Source: Antedon mediterranea
Lineage: Eukaryota; Echinodermata; Crinoidea; Comatulida; Antedonidae
DNA length: 64,000 nt
NCBI RefSeq assembly: GCF_964355755.1
Contig: NC_092676.1
Location: 25,650,288-25,714,287, forward strand
Reading direction: 5' to 3'
Below, piece by piece: positions 23,050 through 38,000 of this stretch. The notes beneath the pieces were generated by a model. That model was not told the DNA's origin and did no database searches. It saw only the letters and a program-made list of their open reading frames with translations. The position numbers and the translations under genes were made by a program. How positions within the stretch are numbered: the stretch's first letter is position 1; each line of letters opens with the position of its first letter.

Positions 23050-26000
23050 ATGTCTCGACAGCTAAATCAGAGCCAACAAAAGCTGGCTGAGAAATTAACA
23101 ATCTTAAATGAGCGTGGCATTGGAATGGTTGCTCGCCTTTATAACATTAAAAAGGTAACATCTGAATTCATAATTATGGCCTCCACTTTGTTTATTTTTA
23201 GGCCTGTCAGTTGAATAGGTTGCAGATTTAGAGTTGAGTGAGCAACTGATCCTGCATGTACTGTATTGTAGCATACACAGCTGCTGTCTATTATTAAAGA
23301 ATAAGGCTAGGCACTTACAATATTTTCAATTGTTGGTAGCCAGGCATAAAAGCCTTATTAATGTAATTATATACAACAATTTGTTTGAATAAAGTTTTTA
23401 CTTGTGATTTTGCTCAAAAAATAATTACGACGGTTGCAGAATTTGTTTATTCAAAGATATTTCTGCAATTTCACATTAAACAGAATCGTCTCAGTGCCGA
23501 ATTGTCCCGGATTCAAACAATGAATTTGCACAATTTCTAAATTGCACACAAGTGACAAGTCAGCTTTTTAAATTGAGAAATAATTATGCAAATATTATTT
23601 TTAGTGCAGTAGCGCTATGACGTGTATCTGATGATGCCTAGATCAGCCATGCATGGAAAATATCTTTAATTAATCAAGGAACCATATTTTTTTTCAGGCA
23701 TGTCAAGATCCAAAATCAAAACCTCCATTCTTGTCCGAGAAGGCGTTAGAAGCATGTGTGAAAAAGATTGTTCATAAGTTTCCACAGACGGATATGAACA
23801 ATGATCATGTACAGTACTTTATTTTAATTTTCCATAAAAAACCCATCAAAAAATATAATTTTAATATTATTTAATTATAATAAAATATATCACTGCAAAA
23901 CCTACAGTAACCATGGTTATGTATTAATTTTTTTTTTTTACTTAACAGGGTCAGTTAAATGCTGTAGATCATAGGAAAGGAGACATCATGAAAGTTCTCT
24001 CCATATATTACTTAACATTTAGAGATATTCTGGACTATAAGGTAGGTGTTCTATTTGGATTTAGTTACAGTCTATCAATGTCGAGTAAAAACCTTGATAG
24101 TTACGCATCTTCCTTTGGGCTGATTGAACCAATCCCACCATCTCTATGATCCCACCAAACATGTAAAAAAATGGGTACAAATTTGCATCAAACCAAATCC
24201 AATGCAAACCAATATACATTGATATCTTCTTTTTTATAGGATCATGTAGCCGAATTAATGGTGATTATTGATGCTTGTAACGTCCGGTTTGATATTGTAA
24301 GTTTACAAATTTATTACACTCCCAAAAAAATATTGAAAATTTAATAATTAGCTGGCATACATACCTTCCAAACACACAGATTTACACTGTTAGCTACTTG
24401 ATTTAGTTATATGCGCTATGCCTACTAATTTACAGTAGCACAGTCTTTGCAAATCTTTTTAAAAGAAATTCTACCACTTTTATTATCCCACCGATAGTAT
24501 CATGATCATTTGTCCTTTTGCTAATATACTTATTGTGTCTTCACTCAATTCAATTTTGCAGACAACTAATTTTGATTTAACCAAGTGCTACCTAGACCTG
24601 GTCTGCATCTACATCTCCTTAATGATAATGCTAGCAAGAGTAGAAGATCGTAAGGCCATGTTGGGTCTTTACAACCAGGCTTATCATCTCTCCAATCACA
24701 AAGTGTAAGATAAGATTTTGCTAATGTATTTAATATATTACTCCTTTATATGTAACCATCTTAAAGTTTAGTGCACTAGATGTTACATACTTTAGCTCTG
24801 TCTACATTATCAAAAACTTTATGCAACAAAAAAAATGTGGTGTGCCCATAATATGGACTCAATGATGTCATATTACTACCATATTTGGGCACATCACTTT
24901 TGTTGTCAAACTAGTTTGATAGTGTAGACAGAGCTTAAGAAAGTAAGAGAATGACAGAGCTTTAAGGTCCCTTTCATGTAGAGCTGCCACCACATGGAGC
25001 TCACCCCTGCATCCATGACAGTTTAGAAAGTGATCTCTCTAACCACACTGTGGTTTTTTATTTGTTTTTTTTTATCCAGAGTTTTAACATTATTGTAGCG
25101 TAACGTGTTGATTTTTTATGTTAATTTTAAGCTCCGTCTACATTACAGCATCAAACTAGTTTGACAAAATATGTGATGTGCCCAAATATGCCACTGGTAT
25201 GACCAAATATGGCAGTGATATGGCCACATCAAATGGTTTAGTTGCATAAAGTTTGATAGTGTAGACAGAGCTTTAGAGATTACTTCCTTTTCTCTTTTAT
25301 TTTTGAATGACGTTCTAAAAATATTTTATTTATAGGGAACCTAATTTCCACCGGCTTGGTAAACTAATTGTTGATTTTGAACAACCAACAAGGAAGTTGT
25401 TGGAAGAATTCACGCCTCACACAAAGGTTATAATCATTTGTTTTTCCTTCTACTGTATTTAATGATACTGTATGGTGGTTATACAGCATACAAATTTGTA
25501 TTTTTATATCTACATCGTAATTGTTGATATAAAGTTTGTGGTACACCACGTATATATAGTTCTGAACAGAACTGTTGAGTTTCTCGACGTTATATAATAT
25601 ACGTCGATTTTCCTCAGGAGTAAGAATGTAATTGCCATTATGCATATTAGTTATTACCTCTGTTTTGTTTGTGTTGTAGTTACAGCCAAATACTTGTTAT
25701 TATAGTAAAATTATAATAATATTGAATAACAATAAAATTTATCTAATGTCAGTGTTATTGTCTGAACACATCAATAACATAGAGATATTCAAGATTCATC
25801 AAATTTTATTCTCATCCATTTCTGTAAATTCCATTGCTTGCATTAAAAATTACAGAACAACAATTGAAACTACATTACAATAAACATATTTGATATATAT
25901 ATAAATCTAAAGGCAAATTACTGAAAAAATGACAATGCTGTGGGTATCAGTGGCTGGATCACAATGGAGGTACTGTACAAACAAAATATGCAATGAAAAT

Positions 26001-29000
26001 GACAATACTGTGGGTATCATCAGTGGCTGGATCTCAATGGAGATACAAAAAAAAAGAGAGAACAGCTAAATCAAAACGATAAGTAAAACAGCCAGAAAAG
26101 TTAGCAGAGCATTCGGGCAACACTAGCCCTTCATCAGTGCAAGTATATATATATAATATATAAGGCTTTACCATGTTGAAACACCGGTTCTCGTCAGATC
26201 ACCGAAGTTAAGCGTCGTTGGGCCTGGTTAGAGCTTGGATGGGAGACCATCTGGGAATATCGGGTGCTGTATATGGAGCTGGGGTCCCGTTAGGCATTTG
26301 AAATCAGCATTGCTGACTCTTATGACAGCCCCTACATCTAGTATCTGCCTTTCCTCTGGTGAAGGTGGGCACTGGACGAGCGAAGCCCTTGATCAATGTT
26401 AGGACCAATCAAGGTGCTTTAAACAATCCTGGCTTTGTTTGTATCAAACCTGTTTTTTGGCGGTAATTATCGCTGTTGGCTTCGATTGAATAAAATAAAA
26501 ATAAATAAAATATAAACAATAAAAAGCAAAACTATTTACAGTAAATTACATTGCTTCAATTTGTTTACTTACAAAGTATAATTTCTTCACTTTTTTTCTT
26601 TTCTTTCAATAGTGCCTGAGTTCTGCACTGTTCTCTCTGGAAAAAATCTACCCACGACGGAATCTTGGTGCTGAGCAATGGAGGGCGCAAGAAATGCTGA
26701 GTATCATCACAAAACCTGCAGTAATGCTTAACCCAGCTCAAAGTGATACAGTAAGTAAAATTAAAGTGATGTGCCCATATATGGAAATGATGATGTCATA
26801 TCACTACCATATTTGGGAACATCACACTTTTTTTGTCAAACTAGTTTGATAGTGTAGACAGAGCTTTAGGCAAGATGCTTTACTCTCTTTGCCTAGTAAT
26901 TAAGTTGAGCTATACAGTGCTGCTAAAGAATAGAAGTCCTTAGGGGGAATGATCTTTGTAAGATTTACTCTGCTGCAGTTACTGCAGCAAGCATTACAGT
27001 ATTGTGTGCTATTCATTGACTGTTTGTTTTACTATATTATTTGAAGTACTGTAGTTCTTAAACTGACATTTTCTTTGCATCAGGAAGAACCGCGTCTTGT
27101 GGCCAATAGAAATAGTACAACGTCCATAGATTTCTATGGTTATTATAATAGACAGGTGGGCTGATTTACATAAATTTGCATAAAGCTGAATGACCTGCAT
27201 TGGCATGGTTATATTATGGGTAATATGATATACATGTGGACTGATTTGCATAAAAAGCTGAAAATCCTATATTTGGCATAGTTGCATTATGGGTAGTATT
27301 TTATTACAAGTGGACTGATTTGCATAAAGCAGAAACCCCTATATTTGGCATAGTTGCATTGTGGGTATTTTATTACAGGTAGACTGATTTGCATATCCAA
27401 AAGTTGAATGACCTGCATTTTGCCTGATTACTTAATTCAAAATTGCATGTTTTTATTTTTATTCATTAACAGAAATGTTTGCCATAAACTCATAAGCAAG
27501 GAAGCATGTTGAGAGTATTTTTGATAAACAGTAGAACTCCTACCTTCAGGACCCTACAAAGTGGTCCCCTTAAAGGGTGTCCCCTTAAAAGGAGGTCTCC
27601 TAAATAGGGGGGGGGGGGTCTAAAAAAGGAGTTCTATTGTATATTGATTTGACACTTTAAATATTATGAATATATTTTAAACTTTAAAATAATAATTATT
27701 AGAATAATAATTTACATCCTGCAACATTTTTGTTTTTTAAATAGATTAGGCATTATGATATTTTTCATGTTATGAAATTATCATTCGACTTTACTATATA
27801 CATGGGCATTATGACCAGAATGAGTTATAAACAGATATGGAGATACAATTACTATATATGGGCATTATGACATACCTTAATAACCAAAATATGGAGATAC
27901 AATTACTATATGTGGGCATTATGACATACCTTAATAACCAAATATGGAGATACAATTACTATATGGGCATTATGACATACCTTAATAACCAAATATGGAG
28001 ATACAATTACTATATATGGGCATTATGACATACCTTAATAACCAAATATGGAGATACAATTACTATATATGGGCATTAAATATGGAGATACAATTACTAT
28101 ATGTGGGCATTATGACATATGTTATGACCAAATATGGAGATACAATTACTATATGTGGGCATTTTTACATCTATAACCAAATATGGAGATACAATACTAT
28201 GGGCATTATGATATAAAGTCATGAATATGTATGATTTTTAACTGTTGATCTGTGGATAGTTTCAGAACTTTCTCCAGACAAATGGAAAGTAATTGGCACT
28301 TAAACATATTTTACAGGACTGTCTTATGTAATGATGATATCAATCGTATAATATTATTCAAAATATATGAACTATATTTGTACCTAATTATAATATAATG
28401 GTTGTTTTAATAGATGCGTTGTGAATACTTTTCCTTAGATGCAATGGAGCGTTGGATTATTTGTAAGTTGATTTCTATACATTTCAAAATATACAAATTC
28501 ACAATTCATTTATTCATGGTCAAACACTGTAAAATATAGTACATAGTTTGAAATTATTTTCATTAGAAGTTAAAAATTCACATAAAAATACAAAAATGAG
28601 TTAAAAAGTTGTGATAAAATACAGGTAAAACACATCTTTTAAAATACAGATAAAATACATCATTTAAAATACAAAATATACAGTAATCAAGATTGGTGTG
28701 TGTAAGTGTATAGCTGGCATAAAATGGTTAGGGGTTAGGGTTAGGGTTAGGGGTTGGGGTTAGTGTTAGGGTTAGGGTTTCCATGTTTCATTGAATTGCC
28801 TCATTTAATTCCATAAATAAACTCACACAAATGATCAAACCGTACTGTACAAATTACCATTTATAGAATTCAATTCAATTTATTTTCATAACATACATCA
28901 TTGTGAAATAATATTACAGTGTTTTTTGTGAAAATTAGAATGCACTTATGTTTGAGAAACATAAAGAAGCCCAGAATTCTATGCTATCATGTAGAATTGA

Positions 29001-32000
29001 AATTGTCTTGTCTTTATTATTATAGTGGGTTTTATGGTGTGCCCTAACTTACTGAATCAACCTAGAGCTGTCCATCTGTGGAAGCCAGCTCTGCAAGGTG
29101 GTTATTGTATCACCTTGTTTCGTGACGAAATCCTTACATTTCACAAATACATTGAAGTCTTCTTTGATTCTATCAAGGGGTAAGTACATCATCATTTTTA
29201 TTCTCGGAGAATAGCATCTCAAGCGTGGTTCCCACTAGAATGTAACGCAGTGATGTCTCGAGGCAAAGTGATGTATTGCGTAATCACAAGTGGGAAACAT
29301 CGTTTGATGCAACGCAAGTCAAAAGGACACTGGAAAACAGTATCCGGGGTGAACCAGGTCAAAGTCTACCTGCAAGTAACATTGACGCGCAACAAGCAGG
29401 TTAGATTTCACGCAGGCGGCAGCAAACAAAATTATTGGAAGGGCATTTTCTTACGTTGTGTCAGTTGCATGCTATAGTGAGAACCACGCTTCAATGATTT
29501 TAATACATCATCTTACCTTTACTATATATGGAAGTCCAAATTTGGAGATGCCATTACTATATATGGGTATTATGATGCTTGATACTTGATATTTACAGCA
29601 TGGATATAATGCCATTACTATGGGTTTTTTCAGGTATAACAAGAAAGCGGCCGAAGTCAAAGAATGCAGTATACATGCTTTGCAGAATGCGTAAGTTTCT
29701 TTATACAAACACTAGCACAAAAATAAACAAAAAAATTCACATGTACCATCTGAAATGTATGTCATTTCTAGTTGTTCAAACCAGCTTTTTTAAAATTACA
29801 GTACATCTTGGTACATATATACTTTATGTTCTTTTCTACCTTTCAATTTCAGGCCGGAAGTGCATCGCGAACGACGCAAATACTTGAGGATGGCGTTAAG
29901 AGAGTTGGTGACCATTCTTAGTGACCAGCCTGGACTCCTTGGTCCTAAGGTAAAAATATTCAGTATACCATACCGGTAGATTATATATATAAGAACAACC
30001 AATCTAAAATCGGCCAGAAAATTCTGAAATAATTAAAATTACAAATATTACATTTTTGTCCTTAGGCATTGTATGTCTTTATGGCCTTGTCATTCACAAA
30101 GGATGAAATATTGTGGCTTGTCAGACACTCTGAATACAGACCACCTAGGTCAAAGGTCAAGATTAACACTGACGATCTAGTAGATGAAAATCTTCCGGAG
30201 CTTTTATTCCTAGTGGAGGAATTACGCAGTAAGTATCAACAGATTATGGCAAATAATGTTACAGAAAAAAATAAAAATCACAAATTCTTAACTGTCAACT
30301 TGCCCAACTTTGGACTAGCGATTTTAATAATTTCAGAATAAAAAAAACATTTGTTTATTTATATTTCAGGTCTTGTTAAAAAATACAACCAGGTATTTCA
30401 ACGTTATTATCTTCAGTACTTGAGAGGGTATGACGCCATTGTGCTGAACAACATTGTCAAGGTAAAATTATTGCATTTTTTTTTTTTGTGTTGTCTTGTT
30501 ACAAATCTTTTTTGTATGTGCATTTTGTGTTTATATATATATATATAAACAGCACAGGCACAGAATAAATTCTAAACCTCCCAGTGATATATTGAAATTT
30601 AATTAATTAATTTGAAACGATAAAGATCAGGAAATCTGTGAGAATGAGAAAAAATAACCCCAACCGAGATTCGAACCCAGAACCTTCTTCTTGATATGCA
30701 GATGTCTTAACCATTAGACCACTGGAGTTTTCATGGTATTGTTTAAACTCAAATGGATAGCGACTCTTTAACACTCTCGGCACGTTACGGCAGAACAGCA
30801 CTAGTCCCCACAGATCAAATTGATACACCCTCATCTTATAATTATATATTAAATTGTTTTTGTATTTTTTAGAGTCTAACTGTATGTCCTGAAGATGAGT
30901 CTGTTATCTTAACATCATTTGTCAACACAATGGAAAGTCTTAGTGTGAAACAGAGTAAGTACTCGCCCACTTTACATTGCTAGCATCAATCTGTACACAT
31001 TAAACACCGTAATAATTAAGTGTTACAGATTGTGTTGAGCATCAAGTTACTTAAACATACCCATTATTAGACTTGGTTCTCATTAGAGAGGCAAGGCGAG
31101 TGACCAATGACAAGCGACCGTTTGAATAATCCATCGATTGTGATTGGTCAAATCACCTGCATTGTGTTACGTCCTTGCATTGCCTCTCTAGTGGGATCAA
31201 TTTGTGACGACCGACGACCAAAGTATGTCATGTTAATTCAGTGTGAGTATGCCAAAGTACTGTATTGTGATGTGTTTCCTCCTTCCCCAACTTGTCATTG
31301 TTTAGATGGTCTCTATAGTAAGTCTAGGTGACGACCAATGATACATCGATTGACCTGACCTAGCAAGGTAGTCGCAAATCAAAAGCGTGTAAATTGCTCA
31401 TCTTAATTTAGCATGATCTTTTGTATCTCGTAGTTGAAGAGGGAGAAATCTTTGATTTCCGTGGATTCCGACTGGATTGGTTCCGTCTGCAAGCCTACAC
31501 CAGCGTCAGTAAGGCAACGCTGATGTTGACTGACAACCAGGATCTTGGTAGAACAATGAATTCCATTGTCTTTCATACCATGATGGTGGATCATCTGGAT
31601 GAACTTCTTCTGGAGACTTCTGATCTCAGCGTCTTCTGGTGAGTTCAGTTTATCATATTTTGCATTCAAGGCAAAGAAGAAAGCTCTGGCTACAATATCA
31701 AACTTAATGTGACAAAAAATGTGATGTGCCCATATGGACATGATGACATCATATATCACTACCATATTTGGGCATATCACTACCATAATTGGGCATATCA
31801 CTACCATATTTGGACACATTACACTATAGTGTAGACAGAGTTTTACTGTTTTTATTTTTCAATGAATTTTCTTATAAAGTTTGTTATATAATTACAGTTA
31901 AAATCAAAGACTTATTTTTTTCAGTCACTTTGGCCGATTCTTTGAGAAGTCATTTGAACAAGGCCTTAAGGATTTCTCCCAGATACGCTACACCATTGCA

Positions 32001-35000
32001 TACCCTCTCATATGCTCACACTTCATTGATTGTACTCACGACCTTTGCCCTGAAGAGGTAAGTTTGATTTCTTTTTATATCAAGGCAGTATTCGTTATCG
32101 TTATCTAAAAATGGAAAAGGTTATATTATCAGTAATAAATCTGTCTGTTTCCAAAATAAGTCAAATTGTCATCTATAATATTAGTCATGTGGTAGGAACT
32201 ATTTTTCATGTTATCAATGATTACTGTACTTTTCTTTGTAATGTACATTATTTGTAATTTTTTTAATTATACGGTTTCCATTGTTTATTTAAGTTTAAAT
32301 TTTTTTTAATTTGTCTCAAATCCAACGTTATTCTAATTTAAGGTTGACTTTTACCCCAGTTAGGCTTGGTAAAGTTATCTGTCTGGCGTATAAATTTTAT
32401 AGATTTTTTCCCGCTATTTATTTTTATGTTTTGATGCGCAGTTTATTCAGTTATGATACGGTAATCTAAATAATTGTTTCAGAAAATGCCATGGGACTTC
32501 CGTGAAAACAAAACCTATTTCATGGATTTGGTAAGAAAAAAAAAAAGAATCCACCATTTGGATTGTTGGTTGCCCACCCTAAAGTTGTTCACAGTGTTTG
32601 GTTGCAATTTTTTAATTTCTAGTTGTTAAATTTGAGTTCAGTAGCTTTGTATCATTTTTTATTTTTTGTGAATTATATTATTTATTTAAGATCATTAGTC
32701 ATAACGATGTATTTTAATTTTTTAGAAATTGAATGTTGTCACCAAAAAAAAGACATAGCTTGAGTCTTTATAAAATTTTCATTATTGAAAGAATGTCAGA
32801 AAGGTCAATGAAGGCTGTTAACAATGGGTCAAAGGTCATTACTTGATCATTCAAGCAGACAATAAATATCATGATTGCACCAACATAGTTATAATACATT
32901 TTAGAAACAAACAGTAATATTTTCATATAAAAATATAAACGTCTCTTTTTGTGTGGTTGTTTTTGTTTTTATTTGTTCATTGCATTGTTTTTTTTCTGAT
33001 TGTTTTGTCATGTGCATGAGATTTTAAATTTCTGATGTACTAGAAACAAAATTTAGATAATGATTTGTTAAGAGAGCATGAAACACAGGGTTAACATGTG
33101 TAGAAATGGTTTGTGTTCTTAGGAAAGGTAAATTCAGCCCTCATAATGGAATGGAACAGTCCATGATGTACTGCGCACCCCAAACATGAATTACCCTATT
33201 GTCTTCATTAATACTAAATAGCAACAACTGCAAATGGTTAATGATACCGTACTACAGCATAATACAGTGTAGGGTAACACATACCAAACATTGAAGACCT
33301 TATACACATTATGGAATTAATGATTTAGTCAATCTGAACATTTTTGGATAGATAACCACATTCAACATTGAAAAATAAAGTTAAAATAATTAAATATTTC
33401 TTGGGTATTTTTTACCAAATGGTATGTTGCATGTAAGCACCAATCAGGCAGAAGGGTTTTGAAACAAATTTGGAGTTGAATAATGATGGTTTTTTTTAAC
33501 AGCGTTATCATATTGGTGAGAGAAGTGTATCTGTGACAAATTTGTTCTTAGATGAAATGGCCAAGTCGGTGAAGAATGTTGTTACCAAGATCTGTTCAGA
33601 GCAATGCACTCTCAGCGATCAGGTAATTAATACCTTTTGTTTCTTGGGAAATAAAAATACAGTTATTCTAGCCACTCTAAGAGTTGCTTTAATTTTCACT
33701 GTCTTTTTTCTCATAACCATCTTACTCGAGGTTCAGCGATAGTTCATGTCATTTTTCAAATAGTTGTCCCATGGAGAAATTATATTCCACCAACATAGTG
33801 TGTGTGTGTTATACATTATATTTTCTTATTATTTGTGATTTTCTTGAATGTAGCTTCTCCCGAAAAATGCAGCAATTGTTCTGGTTATTGACCTCCAAAA
33901 GAAGAATGCAATTAAAGAATTAAACAAGAAGTTAAAGAACGTACAATCGCCTCGGAAACCTGGACTAGAAAGCTTCCGAAAGACCAGAGAAGACGTCACA
34001 GAGTAAGACCAACAATTCAAACTTGATTTACTCTATGAATTCTGTTCCGGAGAACAGAGCGGTGAAAATTGTTCCTCTGATTCTTTTTCCTTTTTTGGTT
34101 ATCGCTCTGTTAAAGCTCTGTTTACACTATCAAAGTTTATGTGACAAACAAAATGTGATATGCCCATATATGGACAGTCACATGATGATGTCATATCACT
34201 ACCTTACTTTTGGCATATCAATACTATATTTTTGTACACTTTTTTTGTCAAACTAGTTTGATATTGTAGACAGAGCTTTAGGATATTTTATGTATCATAT
34301 TTGTGTGTAAAACATTGTATTAGGTGCTATATAAGACTGCAGTTATTATTTTTTAAACTTCATTACTTCACTTTATAAGATAAAGGTAAAAAAAACGTAC
34401 CAATTGTACAATACCATATGAAGTTAACAGTTTGTTTTTTGTTATTATAGAATTGATGAACTTCACACTCAGCTGACAGAGCTTTGCTTCGCCATTAATT
34501 ATTCATCGTCCATCACTGTCTGGGATCATGTGTTCTCTCCAAGAGAATATCTCATTCAGCATCTTGAGTCTCGCTTCTCAAAGTAATTGACAATTCTTTT
34601 AATTTTGTACTCATCTCACATCTAAAGCTCTGTCTACACTATCAACTTTATGTGACAAAAAAGGTGTGTGCCCAAATATGATGGTGATGTGCCTAAGTAT
34701 AGTAGTGATATGATGTCACATTTTTTTGTCATTTTTTATAGTTTGATTGAATTGATTGAATATATATTTATACTGGGTAACCCCCTACTCGTCTCGAAAG
34801 ATGCACTAGGTTCTTTAAAGTGCACACGAGCTAGATGTGTACACTGGACCTACGGTTTATAGTCCTTATCCGAGAAGACTCGTTCTACCACCAGAACCAC
34901 GGAGTGAGTGAGCCTCGAACCGCTGCCGATGTTATGGCTACGTAATTACGGTTCCACTGTCTTAACCGCTCGGCCACTCACTCCCTACAGTGTAGACGGC

Positions 35001-38000
35001 TTAAGCAGAATTAAGTTAAATATCATATTTTAGTGATTCAAATCAAAAGAGGAATAATTAGCAAATGTAGATCATCATCAGTCGGCTGCGGAGCAGGCGA
35101 CTACAAGCTTTCTCCAGCCACAACGGTCCTTGGCTAACACTGACAGCTTATCAGTTGTAATCATGCCTCCTTCATCCCCTAAAAGCTGTTGGATGTATCT
35201 CAGAAAGTTGGTTCTCTGCCTTCCTCATTTTCTTTTCCCATGTTGAGGAACATACAAAGCGTACTCTTTGCAGGGTTCGTCATCAGGCATTCAGCAAATG
35301 TAGATAATTAACAGTTAAATGTTAAAATCCTTCCTTTTTTGACGTACCAATAATCTTATTATGTTACATTCATACGTTATCAGTAAATCAATACAATTTG
35401 TTTTAATTTCTGATTCACAGAGCCCTTGTGGGAATGATGATGTACAATCCAGACACTAAAGAAATAGCCAAGCCGTCTGAGTTACTGCTTAGTGTTAAAA
35501 CATACATGGGTGTACTACAGAGCATTGAGAACCAAGGTAAAATATATTACACTATCTCTATAGAGGTATTATACAACTTACTATAGACAATGGACAACTG
35601 AGTATGGCCAATCAGATGGCTCTATGCCTACCTCACACTGAGACTTGGTTTATAAAGCATGTGTTTTCATCCTGTAATTGTTGATATGTTGATTTTTGAA
35701 TGCGAGACAAATGACATGTTCACCCTCCCCAAAGTCAGGACACAACACACAAAAAACTTCATTACTTTCCACGGAGTTTTCAATGATTGTTGAATGATCA
35801 GAAACTGAGTTATGATAAGCAAATTGTGAACCCCTTTTGGTTTATGTTCCTGGACGTACTATGATGGCCATTGAAAGACTGATTTGTGGACTATGATATA
35901 TTTTAGTAACTTGTTTGATTTGTGTTATACTATGTTTTTTTTTCTTTTTTTTTCTTTGATAAAGTTTTTTTAAATATTTATGTCAACTTCATCACTGTTT
36001 ACTTGATCCAATAAAGGAATTGAATATTAATAATAAAATAATGGTGTATTTATACATTTTTTTTAGTTCATATTGATATAACTCGAGTGTTCAACAGTGT
36101 GTTACTGCAGCAGACACAACAACAAGATGCACATGGTGAAAAGACAATAACACTCAACTACACAAACTGGTAAGTTTGTACTCATTGCCGTCGGTGATGG
36201 CTGTCAGAAACTTGCTCCAAAACCAATTGTTGTCTTGTTAGCTACCATGACTAGAATTTGGAATAAAACCATGTAACAATGTTAATTTATTTAAATACTG
36301 TAGTTTTATCTATTCAATTAAATTAAATTCAATTCAAAAGACATTTATTTTCCTCCATAGCAATACAATACAAAATAATAAACAGAAATGGTAAGGTATA
36401 TTAAAAAATGAAATAGTGGAAGACTTTTATTATGCTAACCAGTCACCAATCAGCTTCAATGCAGAGTACGAACCTTGAGTACTGACATATTCATAGAAAC
36501 GTATCTATGTATATACCTGTATGTCATTAAGTGTCTAATGCCTCTATGTGCCTAATGCCTCTATGTGCCTACTATGTCTCTATGTGCCTATGTCTGTATG
36601 TGCCCTATGTCTCTATGTCCCTACATGTCTATTCCTATGTCTATGTCTGTTCTTACAGTTTTATCAATCTTGGTTTATTACTCCTTTCGCTTGTGTTATT
36701 GTGTTTCGCTTTTTTCCTAACAGGTATTTAGAGACATTGCTGCGCCGTGTGACTGCTGGCCAGATCTGCTACTCTCCCTACCAAAAGGCCTTCGTCAGCC
36801 TGGCTCCAGACCCACAGCTTCCATTCAATGCTGAGGAGTACACTGATATCACAGGTGCCCTTAATATACAATTCTTCTACTTTAATTTGTTTATAACTAA
36901 TCTGTAACAGACAGGATCTATGATGGGAAGATGGCGAAATCAATATGATCACACCACATATTTACAATAGTTTATTGTTAAGATTTGCATGGCAAAATCA
37001 AATGTTAATATAAAGTTTGCGTTACACCACATACAGTAGTTTAGTTTGCGACATTTTGATCAATATATTTTGATCGTCCTCTGGAGTGAATTTTGTCATG
37101 CAAACGATATAAGATATTGATGGTTATAATGATGATTATGTTTCAGAGTTACGGGCTTTGGCAGAATTGCTTGGTGCTTACGGAATGAAGTTTCTGCGTG
37201 AGAGTTTGATGTGGCATATCGCAAGTCAGATTGGTGAGCTCAAGGTAAGGTCAATGCAATAAAGTTTCCACCATCTTCATTTAACTTCTAATGAGAACAA
37301 TTATCTTCTGAAAAGGTCCATACTTATTATTGTTGATAATTATTTTGTTTCTTTTTCTGATAGAAATTGGTCGTAGAAAATCATGATGTTCTCCAACAAC
37401 TCAGAACAAGTTTTGACCAGCCAGAGAAAATGACAGAACTCTTCCAGCAACTTAAATGTAAGTTGATATACATGATTAAACTTAACTGTAACTTGCTATA
37501 CTGTAGGTGATTTAAAACAATGTTTTCTACTATTATACCACCCTTAATAGTAATATACGAGACATATTGCTAAAAAAAATCTCTCTCTGAAAATATTTTC
37601 AAAAACAACATTTCTTTGAAGAAATAATATTTGCAATAGTCCCTTGACAAAGCTATACTAATTTACTTTAACTGAGCTTTATTGACAGAGCTAGCTTTAA
37701 ATAATTTTAGTTAATCATTTTTGTTGTCTTGCTTTTAGATGTTGATAACTTGATGACTCGACTGAACATTATTGGTGTCATTTTGGCCTTTAAATGTCTC
37801 ACTCAAGAGGCTTTAGCTGATGTAAGTGTAATTTGTATAAATTAAACCTGTTAAATACTGTCCAAATTCCTTTATCTTACATTATTTTTACTGCAATAAA
37901 TTACAAATTATTTACCTAATGGTTATTAACAATTTAGGTGCTGGGTATACGAGTACCGTTCCTAAACAACTCGGTCATCGACTTCCGTGAACATGTGCCG

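Noticed and set aside
26163-26274. Functional 5S rRNA gene
   Set aside because: Too many substitutions outside the promoter and it is joined to a SINE-like body with an A-rich end.
27837-28216. Overlapping open frames of 63 and 73 codons
   Set aside because: Translations of a 50-bp tandem repeat; no conservation beyond the DNA unit.
36531-36907. Open frames over the CTATGT repeat running into NCKAP1 exon 23
   Set aside because: Only the part from 36724 matches NCKAP1; the upstream part is simple repeat before a good acceptor.
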